Part shown: piece after piece, positions 28,034 to 37,133 of the stretch | Position numbering within the stretch: position 1 is the stretch's first letter | Layout of the letters: each line of letters opens with the position of its first letter | Assembly (NCBI GenBank): GCA_944384515.1 | Contig: CALWTU010000036.1 | Span: forward strand, 1-47,229 | DNA: 47,229 bases | Direction: 5' to 3' | Source of the DNA: an uncultured Clostridia bacterium | GTDB taxonomy: Bacteria; Bacillota; Clostridia; Oscillospirales; CAG-272 | Notes under the pieces: model-generated | Told to the model about the DNA's origin: nothing | Database searches by the model: none | The model's input: only the letters and a program-made list of their open reading frames with translations | Translations under genes and position numbers: made by a program

Positions 28034-28861
28034 ATGAAGAATTATAAACTTTTTATGTGCGACCTTGACGGCACTTTGCTTAACGGAGAACTCGGTATAT
28101 CGAAAGAGAACTCGGAGGCGATAGAGAAGCTCTCCGAGCTTGGAATGGAGTTTGTTCCTTGTACGGGGCGCTGCTATGGTGAGATACCGTGCGCGGTGAA
28201 GGAGTGCGATAAAATAAAATATTTTATATGCTCAAACGGGGCTTCGGTTTATGAGAGAGTCGGAGGAGAACTTCGTGTTATTAAGGACCTTGTCTTTCGG
28301 AAATCGGATTTGAATTACCTTATCGGAGCTGTGAAAAAGTACACGACAATGGGCATTTATCATGTTGACGGATATGCGTATACCGATAATCATGAATTCA
28401 GTGTTGCAAAGAGGTACAATACAAGCGATTTCTTCATGAATCACATTGAAAAATATACGGAAAAGCTTGATGACTTATATGCCTTTCTCAAGGATAAGAC
28501 GACCGTCGAGATGGCAACCGTGCTTTTCGGTCATGAGTCCGAGCTTGCGCAGTTTAAGGAAGATATAGAGAAAAACACATCTCTGTGTGTCACCACATCC
28601 AATCCCTCGACGCTTGAGGTAACTCCGAACGGGGCGACAAAAGGAGAGGGAATTATAACCCTCGCGTCACATTTGGGAATTCCGGTTATCGAGACAATAG
28701 CGGCAGGTGACAGCCCCAATGATATCTCCATGCTTAAAACAGCGGGACTCGGTGTTGCGGTTAAAAATGCGTCTGCCTCGGCAAAAGAGGCGAGCGATGA
28801 TGTCGGTTGCGGTGCGGGAGAGGGTATAGTAAAATACGTTTTGGAAAAATTCATACTTTAA
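28034..28861 (+). CDS. HAD-superfamily Cof-type phosphatase
   Basis: A 275-residue member of the Cof/YidA group (HAD subclass IIB). Motif I is D-L-D-G-T-L-L (residues 9-15) and motif IV is G-D-S-P-N-D-I-S-M-L, with a conserved lysine before it. Such enzymes dephosphorylate sugar phosphates or flavin and pyridoxal phosphates; the exact substrate cannot be told. AGGTGG is 13 nt before the ATG, a long spacing. A four-codon frame starting at 28023 ends overlapping this ATG. Downstream lies a broken ABC ATPase gene. Confidence 0.88.
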   Translation: MKNYKLFMCDLDGTLLNGELGISKENSEAIEKLSELGMEFVPCTGRCYGEIPCAVKECDKIKYFICSNGASVYERVGGELRVIKDLVFRKSDLNYLIGAVKKYTTMGIYHVDGYAYTDNHEFSVAKRYNTSDFFMNHIEKYTEKLDDLYAFLKDKTTVEMATVLFGHESELAQFKEDIEKNTSLCVTTSNPSTLEVTPNGATKGEGIITLASHLGIPVIETIAAGDSPNDISMLKTAGLGVAVKNASASAKEASDDVGCGAGEGIVKYVLEKFIL

Positions 28862-28926
28862 TGCTGATTTGCCGTCACTTAAACGGTAAAATTAAAGCGG
28901 AGAGTACAGTCCGGAGGTGGATTTTC

Positions 28927-29299
28927 ATGATAGAAGTTAAGAACTTGACCAAGAGCTACGGGAAATTTGTTGCCGTTAAGAATATTTCGTTTGAGATACA
29001 GAGGGGGAGTATAGTCGGTTTTGTGGGCAAAAACGGAGCCGGCAAGACCACGACCGTCAGATGTATGCTTGATTTTCTCAAACCGACAGCCGGCTCGGTT
29101 AAGATAAACGGATTGGACGCATCTTCCGACAGTGAAAGAATCAAGTCGTTTTTGGGCTATATGCCGAGCGACCCGATGCTTTATCCGAACTGCGCTTACT
29201 CCGCTCTTTTTCCTTTCTGTCGGCTTTTTTATAGCGGCGGTGAATGCAAGTATATTTACAGACGCCGTGTCTTTAAACTCGGATAAGAGTTTTTTATAA
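28927..29299 (+). pseudogene. Truncated ABC transporter ATPase, probably created by a deletion
   Basis: The reading frame starts at ATG 28927 behind GGAGGTGG and encodes a normal ABC ATPase N-terminus with Walker A GKNGAGKTTT and a G-Y-M-P-S-D-P-M-L-Y-P-N segment as in ABC-2 exporters. After about 85 residues the family similarity ends. The frame closes at 29286 without Q-loop partners, LSGGQ or Walker B. From about 29180 another frame (+1) encodes a hydrophobic stretch like a transmembrane helix (F-F-L-S-V-G-F-F-I-A-A-V) and stops at 29299. This suggests fusion of the ATPase 5' end with the 3' end of a membrane-protein gene. It cannot hydrolyse ATP as a normal ABC subunit. Confidence 0.75.
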
Positions 29300-29371
29300 G
29301 ATATTCCTGTCGGTACCTTCAGGCAGGAGAGAAAAAACATCATTGCGTAAAAATTTAAAAAATACAAAAAG

Positions 29372-29407
29372 CCGGCTCAAATGCTTTCAAAATCGCATTT
29401 GAGCCGG
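29372..29407 (-). terminator. Terminator of fucI
   Basis: A stem CCGGCTCAAATGC / GCATTTGAGCCGG with a T-rich tract on the minus strand. The inner stem and loop match the terminator at 15233-15269. Confidence 0.83.
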
Positions 29408-29442
29408 TATGTTTTATCTTAAAACATTAAGTTTGATTTAAA

Positions 29443-31248
29443 TCAGTTTTTCTTGAAGAGAGGGCCGTATGCCGCGCAAGCACGGTAGTCCTGACCTTCC
29501 TTGTCAGCGCCGAACGCATTCCATGCAGAGGGACGGAAAATGTCCTTTGCAGGTACGTTATGCATGCAAACGGGAATTCTGAGTATAGATGCAAGCGTGA
29601 TGAGGTCGGCACCTATGTGACCGTAGCTGATTGCGCCGTGGTTTGCGCCCCAGTTATTCATTACGCTGTATGCGTCTTCAAAGGGGGAGCCTTCCTTGCC
29701 ATCGCATCTCGGAGCAAACCATGTGCAGGGCCACGTATAGTCGGTTCTCTTCCAGAGTTTGTCTGATACATCCTCGGGCAGGTCAACTGTCCATCCCTCA
29801 ACTATCTGAAGTACGGGGCCAAGTCCCTTAACAAGATTAAGTCTTAACATAGTGCAGGGAATTTCCGCCTTTGTCACAAAGCGTGAGGAGAATCCGCCGC
29901 CTCTGAAGTAGCCGCAGTCTGCCGCGCACCACTCAACATTCTCCATGATGTTCTTCTGATCCTCTTTGGTAACATCGAACCACTGCTTGATCTCGGCTTT
30001 GCCGTCTTTTCCGATTGCACGGCAGTTTGCGTCAAGACAAGCGGCACCGGAGTTTATAAGGTGGATAAAGCCTTTTGCGTCTTTTGCTTTGCCCTCGACA
30101 TTATAGTTAGTAACTCTCTTAACAGCTGTTTCCGACCAGCATGTGCGCACGTCGGCAAAAATCTGAGGACGGTTTGTAAGCAGCTTCATAAACAGCATGC
30201 TCAGACCGTTGAGTACATCGTTTTCGGTTGCGAGTATGTACGGCTCTCTTGTTCCGTTCCAGTCAAAAGATGTGTTGAGTATAGCCTCTCCGAAATCGCA
30301 GTTGGGATAAAAATCGGTCCACTGTCTCTGACCCTGGAAGCCTGCGGCAATGGCGTTGTGACCTACCATTTCTTCCTCAGCGCCCTTGGGCAGCTTGCTG
30401 TTTCCGTTCATAAGGTCTTTTATAATCATTGCAGTGAGGATAGAGAACTCAAAGTCTTTTTCCTTCTGCTCGTCTGATTTCTTGAGATTTTCAGGGTTTT
30501 TGTCAAAGCCGAACTTGCAGTTTTTCTTTGCCCATTCAAGAGCTCTCTTAAGTTCGTCCTTGTCATAAATACCCTCGGTCATTCGGCGTATAATCTCAAC
30601 CTCGTCAACAGACTCAACTCTCATTCCGAGGTAGTCCTCAATGAAGTTGGGGTCTATCTGTGAGCCTGCTATACCCATGCAGAGAGAACCTATCTGAAGA
30701 TAGGATTTTCCTCTCATTGTGGCAGCTGCAATTGCAGCTCTTCCGAATCTGAGCAGTTTTTCTTCAACGTCCTTCGGTATAGATGTGTCGTCAGCGTCCA
30801 TTACCTCGTGTCCGTAAATACCGAAAGCGGGCAGTCCTTTCTGTGCATGACCTGCGAGAACCGCGGCAAGATATACGGCACCCGGTCTCTCAGTACCGTT
30901 AAATCCCCAAACGCCCTTGATTGTGTGGGGGTCCATATCCATTGTTTCCGAACCGTAGCACCAGCAGGGAGTAACAGTAAGTGTGATATCTACACCTGCT
31001 TTACGGAACTTTTCATTGCAGGCGGCAGCCTCAGCCACTCTGCCTATTGTGGTATCTGCGATTATAACCTTTACGGGCTCGCCGTTTGAATATTTGAGAT
31101 TATCTTCAAAGAGTTTTGCGGCGCTCTTTGCCATATTCATTGTCTGCTCTTCAAGAGATTCTCTTACACCTAATGCTCCGCGGCGACCGTCAATGGTCGG
31201 GCGAATTCCGATAACGGGATAATCACCGATAAGTCTGCTTTTAGCCAT
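29443..31248 (-). CDS. fucI: L-fucose isomerase
   Basis: A 601-residue enzyme that converts L-fucose to L-fuculose (and often D-arabinose to D-ribulose) using Mn2+. It aligns with E. coli FucI from [11 protein letters not shown] to the end, including [18 protein letters not shown]-x-R-E-P, F-A-D-V-R-T and N-W-G-A-N-H-G. The length is normal (591 in E. coli). It is transcribed divergently from an AraC regulator from an overlapping promoter region. Genes for fuculokinase, fuculose-phosphate aldolase and a fucose transporter are not in this window; fucO is about 20 kb away. Confidence 0.97.
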   Translation of the reverse strand: MAKSRLIGDYPVIGIRPTIDGRRGALGVRESLEEQTMNMAKSAAKLFEDNLKYSNGEPVKVIIADTTIGRVAEAAACNEKFRKAGVDITLTVTPCWCYGSETMDMDPHTIKGVWGFNGTERPGAVYLAAVLAGHAQKGLPAFGIYGHEVMDADDTSIPKDVEEKLLRFGRAAIAAATMRGKSYLQIGSLCMGIAGSQIDPNFIEDYLGMRVESVDEVEIIRRMTEGIYDKDELKRALEWAKKNCKFGFDKNPENLKKSDEQKEKDFEFSILTAMIIKDLMNGNSKLPKGAEEEMVGHNAIAAGFQGQRQWTDFYPNCDFGEAILNTSFDWNGTREPYILATENDVLNGLSMLFMKLLTNRPQIFADVRTCWSETAVKRVTNYNVEGKAKDAKGFIHLINSGAACLDANCRAIGKDGKAEIKQWFDVTKEDQKNIMENVEWCAADCGYFRGGGFSSRFVTKAEIPCTMLRLNLVKGLGPVLQIVEGWTVDLPEDVSDKLWKRTDYTWPCTWFAPRCDGKEGSPFEDAYSVMNNWGANHGAISYGHIGADLITLASILRIPVCMHNVPAKDIFRPSAWNAFGADKEGQDYRACAAYGPLFKKN

Positions 31249-31275
31249 AATTTTTACCTCCGAAATTTGTTTTTT

Positions 31276-31318
31276 CTATTGATTTTATTATAAAATTATG
31301 TTACAATGATTTCAATAG
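31276..31318. promoter_or_regulatory. Interlocked divergent promoters of fucI and araC with an inverted repeat at the -35 boxes
   Basis: Minus strand, for fucI: TTGAAA (31310-31315), 17 nt, TATAAT (31287-31292). Plus strand, for the AraC gene: TTGATT (31279-31284), 17 nt, TACAAT (31302-31307). Each -10 box lies between the other's boxes. The inverted repeat CTATTGA (31276-31282) and TCAATAG (31312-31318) covers both -35 elements and could be the regulator's binding site. Confidence 0.65.
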
Positions 31319-31356
31319 GTTATTTATACAAAATTCTTAACAAAAATTAGGTATAT

Positions 31357-32172
31357 ATGAATAATCCAAATTTTTTGAATGCGTCTTATTCCGTTGTTTT
31401 TGCCGAGCGCCGTGACATAGGCTGCGAGTGGAATAATGTAAAGTGGGACAGATATCACAACGACATTCAGTATCACAGACTGTACTATCTTACACAGGGA
31501 AATGCAAAATTAACACTGATGGATACACAGCTGTATTTGGAGCCGGGACATGTGTATTTTGTACCTGCGTTCTCCGTTATCCGCTCCAACATTACCGACA
31601 AAATGAACAAATATTATATTCATTTTCAGTCCGACCTGCATGTTTTCTCGCTCTACAGGTATCTTTCGGATAAATACAGCGTAGAGGCGGATGATTTGAC
31701 GGAGCGGCTTTTTCGGATAGTGGTTGAAAACTATTCTAAATGCGATGCAGCATCCCGTCTTAAGGTTCAGGGAGCGATGAATCTTATGCTTTCCGATTTT
31801 CTGAAGGATGTAAATGTTGATGTCTTAAATCTCGGTAAATTTGATAAGGTGATAAAATATATAGAAGAGAATTACTCAAAGAAAATAACCCTGAGCGAGC
31901 TTGCCCAGATGATGAATATCAGCACGCTTTATTTTTCAAATTATTTTAAGCGTGTCTTCAGAGTCAGTCCGAAGCAGTACATACTGAATAAGCGCCTTAC
32001 CGAAAGTCAGAGGCTTTTGCTTGAGAGCCGACTCAGTATAAAAGAAATCGCTTACAGTGTCGGTTTTGAAAACGAGAATTATTTTTCTGAATTCTTTGCA
32101 TCCAAAGTCGGAATTTCCGCACTGAAATTCAGAAACAGAGAACTGCCTACCACAAGGGAATCAATTTTATAA
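31357..32172 (+). CDS. AraC-family transcriptional regulator of the fucose/glycan genes
   Basis: A 271-residue regulator. The N-terminal half is a cupin-like sugar-sensing domain (H-R-L-Y-Y-L-T-Q-G-N, then L-E-P-G-H-V-Y-F-V-P). The C-terminal half has two helix-turn-helix motifs: T-L-S-E-L-A-Q-M-M-N-I-S-T-L-Y-F-S around 180-200 and I-K-E-I-A-Y-S-V-G-F-E around 230-245. It is divergent from fucI and 40 nt upstream of the GH109-like gene, so it most likely controls both, responding to L-fucose or a related sugar. The effector is inferred. The Shine-Dalgarno is weak (TAGGT). Confidence 0.87.
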   Translation: MNNPNFLNASYSVVFAERRDIGCEWNNVKWDRYHNDIQYHRLYYLTQGNAKLTLMDTQLYLEPGHVYFVPAFSVIRSNITDKMNKYYIHFQSDLHVFSLYRYLSDKYSVEADDLTERLFRIVVENYSKCDAASRLKVQGAMNLMLSDFLKDVNVDVLNLGKFDKVIKYIEENYSKKITLSELAQMMNISTLYFSNYFKRVFRVSPKQYILNKRLTESQRLLLESRLSIKEIAYSVGFENENYFSEFFASKVGISALKFRNRELPTTRESIL

Positions 32173-32211
32173 TACTGAAAGCCAAAAATTTATTATAAAG
32201 CGGAGGATAAT

Positions 32212-33459
32212 ATGAAAAAATTAAAGGTTGGAATTATAGGTCTCGGAGGAAGGGGATACGGCACAATGAGGGATTGCCTTGTGCTTTTCGACAATATTGA
32301 GATTACGGCGGTTTGCGATGTATATCAGGACAGAGTGGACAGAGCAGTAGAGCTTGTTAAAGAAAAGATGGGCAATACTCCTTTTGCAACAACGGATTAT
32401 CACGAGCTTCTTGCCCGTCAGGATGTGGAGGCAGTATATGTTCCGTCATCCTGGGAATCTCATATAAAGATTTCGATTGACGCCATGCTCGCGGGCAAAG
32501 CAGTGGGATGTGAGGTAGGCGGATCATACACGGTGCAGGAGTGTTATGACCTTGTGCACACATATGAGAAGACCGGAACGCCTTTTATGCTTATGGAAAA
32601 CTGCTGTTATAACGACAAAGAACTCCTTGCGACGGCAATGGCGAGAGACGGCAAATTCGGAAATATCGTTCACTGTGAGGGAGCATACTCGCACGATTTG
32701 CGCTCTGAAATATCAAAAGGCAATATAAACCGTCATTACAGACTGAGAAATTATATCACGCGCAACTGTGAGAACTATCCCACGCACGAACTTGGACCTA
32801 TTGCAAAACTGCTCAATATTAACCGAGGCAACAGAATGGTGTCTCTTGTATCAGTATCAAGTAAAGCGCTTGGACTTAAGGAATACATAGAAGAGAACAA
32901 ACTCTATGAGAGCGATCCGAAACTTAAGGATGTAGTATTTAATCAGGGAGATGTTGTAACAACGATAATTAAATGTAATAACGGAGAAACGGTTACCATT
33001 AAGCTTGATACAACTTTGCCTCGCTCGTATACGAGGAATTTTACGGTCAGAGGAACAAAGGGCAGCTACTTTATGGATCATAATTCAGTATATTTGGACG
33101 GAATGAAAGAATATTTTGAGACCGTTGATTACATTAAAGACAGCATTGACAATGCGCGTGATTATTACAAAGACTATCTTCCGGATGTATGGTATAATAT
33201 GACTGAGGAGGATAAGCAAAGAGGACACGGCGGAATGGACGGCATTATGTTCGAGGCATTCTTCAGCGCCGTAATGAAAGGCGAGCCTATGCCGATTGAT
33301 GTTTATGACGCGGCTGCGTGGATGAGCATTACAGCTTTGTCTGAGGAGTCAATTGCAAAAGGCGGTGCCCCGGTAGCTATCCCCGATTTTACAAACGGAC
33401 AATGGATTCTTCGCGAGAGTGCGGATGTTATGCCTCTTAAAAAATTTGAGAGGGAATAA
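32212..33459 (+). CDS. GH109-like Gfo/Idh/MocA oxidoreductase (possible alpha-N-acetylgalactosaminidase)
   Basis: A 415-residue protein with an N-terminal NAD-binding fold (G-I-I-G-L-G-G-R-G, residues 8-16). The rest resembles family GH109, NAD-dependent glycosidases that cleave alpha-N-acetylgalactosamine. The segments E-N-C-C-Y-N, C-E-G-A-Y-S-H-D-L, Y-P-T-H-E-L-G-P and N-I-N-R-G-N-R match GH109 in order and keep the Tyr/His pairs I recall as catalytic in the Elizabethkingia enzyme. There is no signal peptide, so it would act inside the cell on imported oligosaccharides. It follows the AraC gene by 40 nt (GGAGG before the ATG). The link with fucI suggests mucin or blood-group glycans, but a different oxidoreductase role remains possible. 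Confidence 0.72.
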   Translation: MKKLKVGIIGLGGRGYGTMRDCLVLFDNIEITAVCDVYQDRVDRAVELVKEKMGNTPFATTDYHELLARQDVEAVYVPSSWESHIKISIDAMLAGKAVGCEVGGSYTVQECYDLVHTYEKTGTPFMLMENCCYNDKELLATAMARDGKFGNIVHCEGAYSHDLRSEISKGNINRHYRLRNYITRNCENYPTHELGPIAKLLNINRGNRMVSLVSVSSKALGLKEYIEENKLYESDPKLKDVVFNQGDVVTTIIKCNNGETVTIKLDTTLPRSYTRNFTVRGTKGSYFMDHNSVYLDGMKEYFETVDYIKDSIDNARDYYKDYLPDVWYNMTEEDKQRGHGGMDGIMFEAFFSAVMKGEPMPIDVYDAAAWMSITALSEESIAKGGAPVAIPDFTNGQWILRESADVMPLKKFERE

Positions 33460-33510
33460 GAAAACAGCGAAAACGCCCTTGCACAGCGTTTTCACTGTCA
33501 TATAAAAATA

Positions 33511-33543
33511 AAGAGCGAGGCGGAAAATTCTGCCTCGCTCTTT
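33511..33543. terminator. Bidirectional terminator between the GH109-like gene and the ene-reductase gene
   Basis: A stem AAGAGCGAGGCGGAA / TTCTGCCTCGCTCTT with T-rich flanks on both strands, between convergent genes. A second smaller hairpin (GAAAACGC / GCGTTTTC) lies just before it at 33468-33496. Confidence 0.83.
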
Positions 33544-33580
33544 ATGCCGGTTGTCTTGTTTTACGGACACGCCGAATATT

Positions 33581-35641
33581 TTAGAGTTTCATAGCGACAT
33601 CCCATGCGCCCCAGATAACGGTACGCAGATTGCCGACCTTCTTGGCATCTCCGATAATGTGGACATGAGAGGATTTCTTTGTAAGAGGATTCGGTTTGTA
33701 TCCGACAGAAAGAATAACGCTGTCAGCATTTATCTTGAATTCTTTTCCGTTCTTATCCACAACCGTTACTCCGTCGCTGTGTATTTCTTTAAGCTGTGTT
33801 TCAAGATGAATAGGGAGCTTATGCGCCGCAAAGAAGTCACGCAAATAGCTTGAGTTTGCAAGACAAACGCCTTTTACAGCGATAAGATCGTTTTTCATCT
33901 CTACGATAGTCGGAGATTTTCCTTTGAGATAAAGTTCATATGCTATCTCGCAGCCTGTAAGACCTCCGCCGACGATAACAACATTCTGACCGACCTCTTT
34001 TTTGCCGAGCAGATATTCGCATGCCTCGATAGCGTACTCATCCTTGCCCTTTACGGGGATACTGTTGGGCTTTGATCCCGTTGCAACAATAATTTCGTCA
34101 GCCTTTAAAGAGTTGATATCTGTAATTTCCGTGTTAAAAATAACTTTGATTTTCGGATTTCTTGAGATTTCGCGCTTATACCACTTGATGAGGTCTCTGT
34201 CTTTCTCTTTGAAGGAGGGAGCGGCGGCAGCGATAAATACGCCTCCGAGCTCTGAAGACTTCTCATAAATTGTAACCTGATGGCCTCTCTTTGCACATAC
34301 AAGAGCCGCCTCCATACCTCCGATACCGCCGCCTATAACGGCGATGTTCTTTGATACCTTGGCAGGTTTGATTTTGTACTTGCCTGACTGCATAACGGGA
34401 GGGTTGAGCGCACAGCGTGACATGTGTCTTGTGTCTGAGAGGTCTTGTTCGTTGGCAACTCCCTTGTAGTGAGACATGTTAAAGCAACCGTTATGGCAGC
34501 ATATACACGGGCGTATATCCTCGAGTCTGTCCTCAATGAGCTTTGTTACCCATTCGCCGTCGGCAAGGAACTGCCTTGCAACTCCCACAGCGTCGATAAG
34601 ACCGTTTGCAACAGCTTCGGCTCCTACATCCGGCTCCATTCTTCCCGCACAAACAACAGGGATATCAACAAATTTTTTGATGTGGGCTACATCCTCAAGA
34701 TTGCAGTTCTGCGGCATATACATCGGCGGATGTGACCAGTACCAGGAGTCATATGTACCGTTATCGGTATTAAGCATATCATATCCGGCGTCCTGAAGAT
34801 ATTTTGCAACTTTTTCACTCTCTTCGAGAGTTCTTCCGAGTTCTGTATATTCTTCACCGGGTACAGCTCCTACACAGAAATCCTTTACCTTCGATACCGC
34901 AGAGAAACGAACGGAAACAGGGAAGTCCTTTCCGCACCTTTCTTTTATTGCTTTTACTATATCCGTAGCAAAACGATATCTGTTTTCAAAAGAACCGCCG
35001 TACTCGTCCGTACGCTTGTTCGTGTATTCGAGAGTGAACTGATCAAGCAGATATCCCTCGTGCACAGCGTGTACTTCAATACCGTCAACGCCTGCGTCCA
35101 TGCAAAGCTTTGCGGTTTTTGCAAAACCTTCAACTATCTCCTGAATTTCCTTTTTTGTGATCTGGCGGCAGGTTGTGTTCTCCGCCCAACGGGACGGAAG
35201 CTCGCTCGGGCTTGCGGATTGATACCTGATATCAATAATGGGTTTTGCAAGTGTGCGCAGTATAGGGCTATTATGAAGTTTGACCATATTTGTCGGCAGA
35301 GCAAAAGAGCGACCCATTCCTGCGGTGATCTGTATGAACAGTTTTGCTCCGTATGAATGGATTTTCTCCATATATACTTTTAACTTTTCAAATTTCTTAG
35401 GATTTTGCCACAGCCATTTTCCGAAAAATGTATCTTTGATCGGTGCAATTCCCGGTATGATAAGACCTACATTGTTCTTAGCCTTTTCAAGAAAGAAGTT
35501 TGCCGCCTCCTCGTCAAAGTGGTTAGGTTCCATCCAACCGAAAAGCGACGTTCCTCCCATAGGGCAGAGTACGATCCTGTTTTTAATTTCACAGTTTCCT
35601 ATCTTCCATGGCGTAAAAAGAGCTTCATATTTAGAATCCAT
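33581..35641 (-). CDS. Fe-S flavin ene-reductase (old-yellow-enzyme / 2-enoate reductase family)
   Basis: A 686-residue protein. The N-terminal TIM barrel binds FMN (I-V-L-C-P-M-G-G-T; active-site segment H-A-V-H-E-G-Y-L-L-D-Q-F). Cysteines C-I-C-C-H-N-G-C-F and a later M-S-R-C-A-L-N-P bind a [4Fe-4S] cluster. The C-terminal part has two dinucleotide folds (I-G-G-G-I-G-G-M and V-G-G-G-L-T-G-C) for FAD and NAD(P)H. It belongs with 2-enoate reductase, FldZ, BaiCD/BaiH and dienoyl-CoA reductase, which reduce activated C=C bonds of amino-acid products, bile acids and others. The substrate is not shown by sequence. AAAGGA lies 9 nt before the ATG at 35641. Confidence 0.9.
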   Translation of the reverse strand: MDSKYEALFTPWKIGNCEIKNRIVLCPMGGTSLFGWMEPNHFDEEAANFFLEKAKNNVGLIIPGIAPIKDTFFGKWLWQNPKKFEKLKVYMEKIHSYGAKLFIQITAGMGRSFALPTNMVKLHNSPILRTLAKPIIDIRYQSASPSELPSRWAENTTCRQITKKEIQEIVEGFAKTAKLCMDAGVDGIEVHAVHEGYLLDQFTLEYTNKRTDEYGGSFENRYRFATDIVKAIKERCGKDFPVSVRFSAVSKVKDFCVGAVPGEEYTELGRTLEESEKVAKYLQDAGYDMLNTDNGTYDSWYWSHPPMYMPQNCNLEDVAHIKKFVDIPVVCAGRMEPDVGAEAVANGLIDAVGVARQFLADGEWVTKLIEDRLEDIRPCICCHNGCFNMSHYKGVANEQDLSDTRHMSRCALNPPVMQSGKYKIKPAKVSKNIAVIGGGIGGMEAALVCAKRGHQVTIYEKSSELGGVFIAAAAPSFKEKDRDLIKWYKREISRNPKIKVIFNTEITDINSLKADEIIVATGSKPNSIPVKGKDEYAIEACEYLLGKKEVGQNVVIVGGGLTGCEIAYELYLKGKSPTIVEMKNDLIAVKGVCLANSSYLRDFFAAHKLPIHLETQLKEIHSDGVTVVDKNGKEFKINADSVILSVGYKPNPLTKKSSHVHIIGDAKKVGNLRTVIWGAWDVAMKL

Positions 35642-35673
35642 CTGTCTAATTCCTTTCGAATAATTCTGAACTT

Positions 35674-35702
35674 ATTATATAATATTGTTAAGCTTTTGTC
35701 AA
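35674..35702 (-). promoter_or_regulatory. Sigma-A promoter of the ene-reductase gene
   Basis: Minus strand TTGACA (35697-35702), 17 nt, TATAAT (35674-35679), both boxes perfect, about 33 nt before the ATG. Confidence 0.85.
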
Positions 35703-35750
35703 GGGTGGACAGTTTCAGGACCTGAAATGGGAAGATAAAGAGCTCTGAAA

Positions 35751-36044
35751 TTAATTCAGTTCGTCCTCGATAATATATGCAAGGTCGATGGGAGTGCAGT
35801 AATTCTCTACAAGCTTTTGAAAGAAAGTGAGAGCTTTGTGATAATCACGGAACATGTTGTTTGTCTGTGCTTTTGTTTCTTTACCGTCGTCCATTTTCAT
35901 TTCTACGGAAATTGAGTAGAGCGGAATTTTATAACTTGAAATATCCGTACCCTCGTTGAAAAACAATTTGTAACTGTAGTTGTTTCCGTTTAAAGTTCTT
36001 TTTTCGTCTTTTACAACAATTTGGTCTGCTTTGATGATTTTCAT
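35751..36044 (-). CDS. Small DUF6514-like protein
   Basis: A 97-residue soluble protein. The C-terminal motif Y-C-T-P-I-D-L-A-Y-I-I-E-D-E-L, after a helix A-L-T-F-F-Q-K-L, is the hallmark of a small clostridial family I recognise as DUF6514; the N-terminal half is predicted beta-rich. No function is known. GGAGAATT precedes the ATG. The region 36045-36330 upstream holds no gene that I can support: an AT-rich 71-codon frame on the plus strand has no ribosome binding site. Confidence 0.7.
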   Translation of the reverse strand: MKIIKADQIVVKDEKRTLNGNNYSYKLFFNEGTDISSYKIPLYSISVEMKMDDGKETKAQTNNMFRDYHKALTFFQKLVENYCTPIDLAYIIEDELN

Positions 36045-36330
36045 ATAATTCTCCGTTAATCAGTGATGCTCGATTATTTTATCACAAATAACCGTTTCTT
36101 GTAGTTTAATATTATGCGGAAAATTAACACACAAATTTTAGTTTGTTTAAGATTATTGCAAAAATTGTTCTTTTTGCGAAAAAAGAGCACATTTCACCGG
36201 TCAAGTTCGGAAAAAGAAAACTTGAAAAATGAAACATGCTCATTTATTTTGCAGGATATTTATCGAAAAATGTCGATAAAAGATATATTTTTTGATAATC
36301 TGACGGCAAAAAAGCAACAAACGCAATAAT

Positions 36331-37041
36331 TTAAATATCGCAAAGCTTTATTTCAGCCTCCGTGTTTACCTTTCCGTCAGAGCGGGTGGTTCTGAAGTAA
36401 TAAAGACCGTTAAGCTTAGCCTTCTCCACTTTCAGAGTGTCCTTGGCAGGCGCCTCGTTCATATAGTTTATGGTTATGGACTGAATGCGCTTGTTTTCGA
36501 GATTGAGAAAGTTCGAATACATATCCGGGTAACGGGTGTTGTTCATGTGATTGTTCTGATCAACGTCGTCATAATTTACAGTGTAATTGCCTGCAAATTC
36601 GATGTTGTGAGGTATAAGAATTCTCGGCATCGGAATTTCCAGTGGGTCGTATAAGTCAAGCCCCAAATCGAAGTCATTTACCTTTACAAGCGAGTGTGTA
36701 TCCGTATCTATAAGCGCCCACATTGAAATAGCCTGTCCCACAATGATATCATCGCGTCTGAGCTCGTAGCACCTCAAAAAACTAAATCCTCTGCTGTGAC
36801 AGGGAAAACTGATAGCGGTGAGCGGCTGATACGCTCTGATTGTCTCAAAGAATTCCATTTTGATCCTGCTGAGCAAAAAAGCTCTTTTTCTTTCCTTGAG
36901 TTGATCGTAAGACATACCGTTTTCTGTAAGTTGGTTTTGTGCGGCGGTTTGTATGTATCTCATAAGTGCAGATGTTCGTGCAACGCCATTAAAATCAACA
37001 TCATGTACATCAACAATAATATTCGTTCTGAAACCGTTCAT
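36331..37041 (-). CDS. Acyl-ACP thioesterase (FatA-like double hot-dog)
   Basis: A 236-residue thioesterase that releases fatty acids from acyl carrier protein. Two hot-dog domains are visible; the first begins D-F-N-G-V-A-R-T-S-A-L-M-R-Y-I-Q and the second holds the catalytic signature D-x-N-N-H-M-N-N-x-R-Y (residues about 175-186). The length is typical of the short bacterial form. AAGGAAGAG precedes the ATG by 6 nt. It is divergent from the thioredoxin gene. Bacterial members may supply free fatty acids for lipid remodelling; the chain length preference cannot be read. Confidence 0.88.
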   Translation of the reverse strand: MNGFRTNIIVDVHDVDFNGVARTSALMRYIQTAAQNQLTENGMSYDQLKERKRAFLLSRIKMEFFETIRAYQPLTAISFPCHSRGFSFLRCYELRRDDIIVGQAISMWALIDTDTHSLVKVNDFDLGLDLYDPLEIPMPRILIPHNIEFAGNYTVNYDDVDQNNHMNNTRYPDMYSNFLNLENKRIQSITINYMNEAPAKDTLKVEKAKLNGLYYFRTTRSDGKVNTEAEIKLCDI

Positions 37042-37133
37042 TTTAAACTCTTCCTTAAGGTGTAAATTTGTAAATAATTATATACTACTAAATAGCAGAT
37101 AAAGTGAACAAATTGTAAAAAATATAAAATTAG

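Noticed and set aside
28023..28037. Four-codon leader frame overlapping the start of the HAD gene
   Set aside because: The Shine-Dalgarno is only 2 nt before its ATG, so it is probably chance; noted only because it ends in ATGA with the main start.
28879..29367. Minus-strand 162-codon frame over the broken ABC ATPase
   Set aside because: It is antisense to the recognisable ATPase domain and shows no known family; the plus-strand reading explains the locus better.
36114..36329. Plus-strand 71-codon frame in the gap upstream of the DUF6514-like gene
   Set aside because: AT-rich, lysine- and phenylalanine-heavy, no Shine-Dalgarno or promoter, and it runs up to the 3' end of the thioesterase gene.
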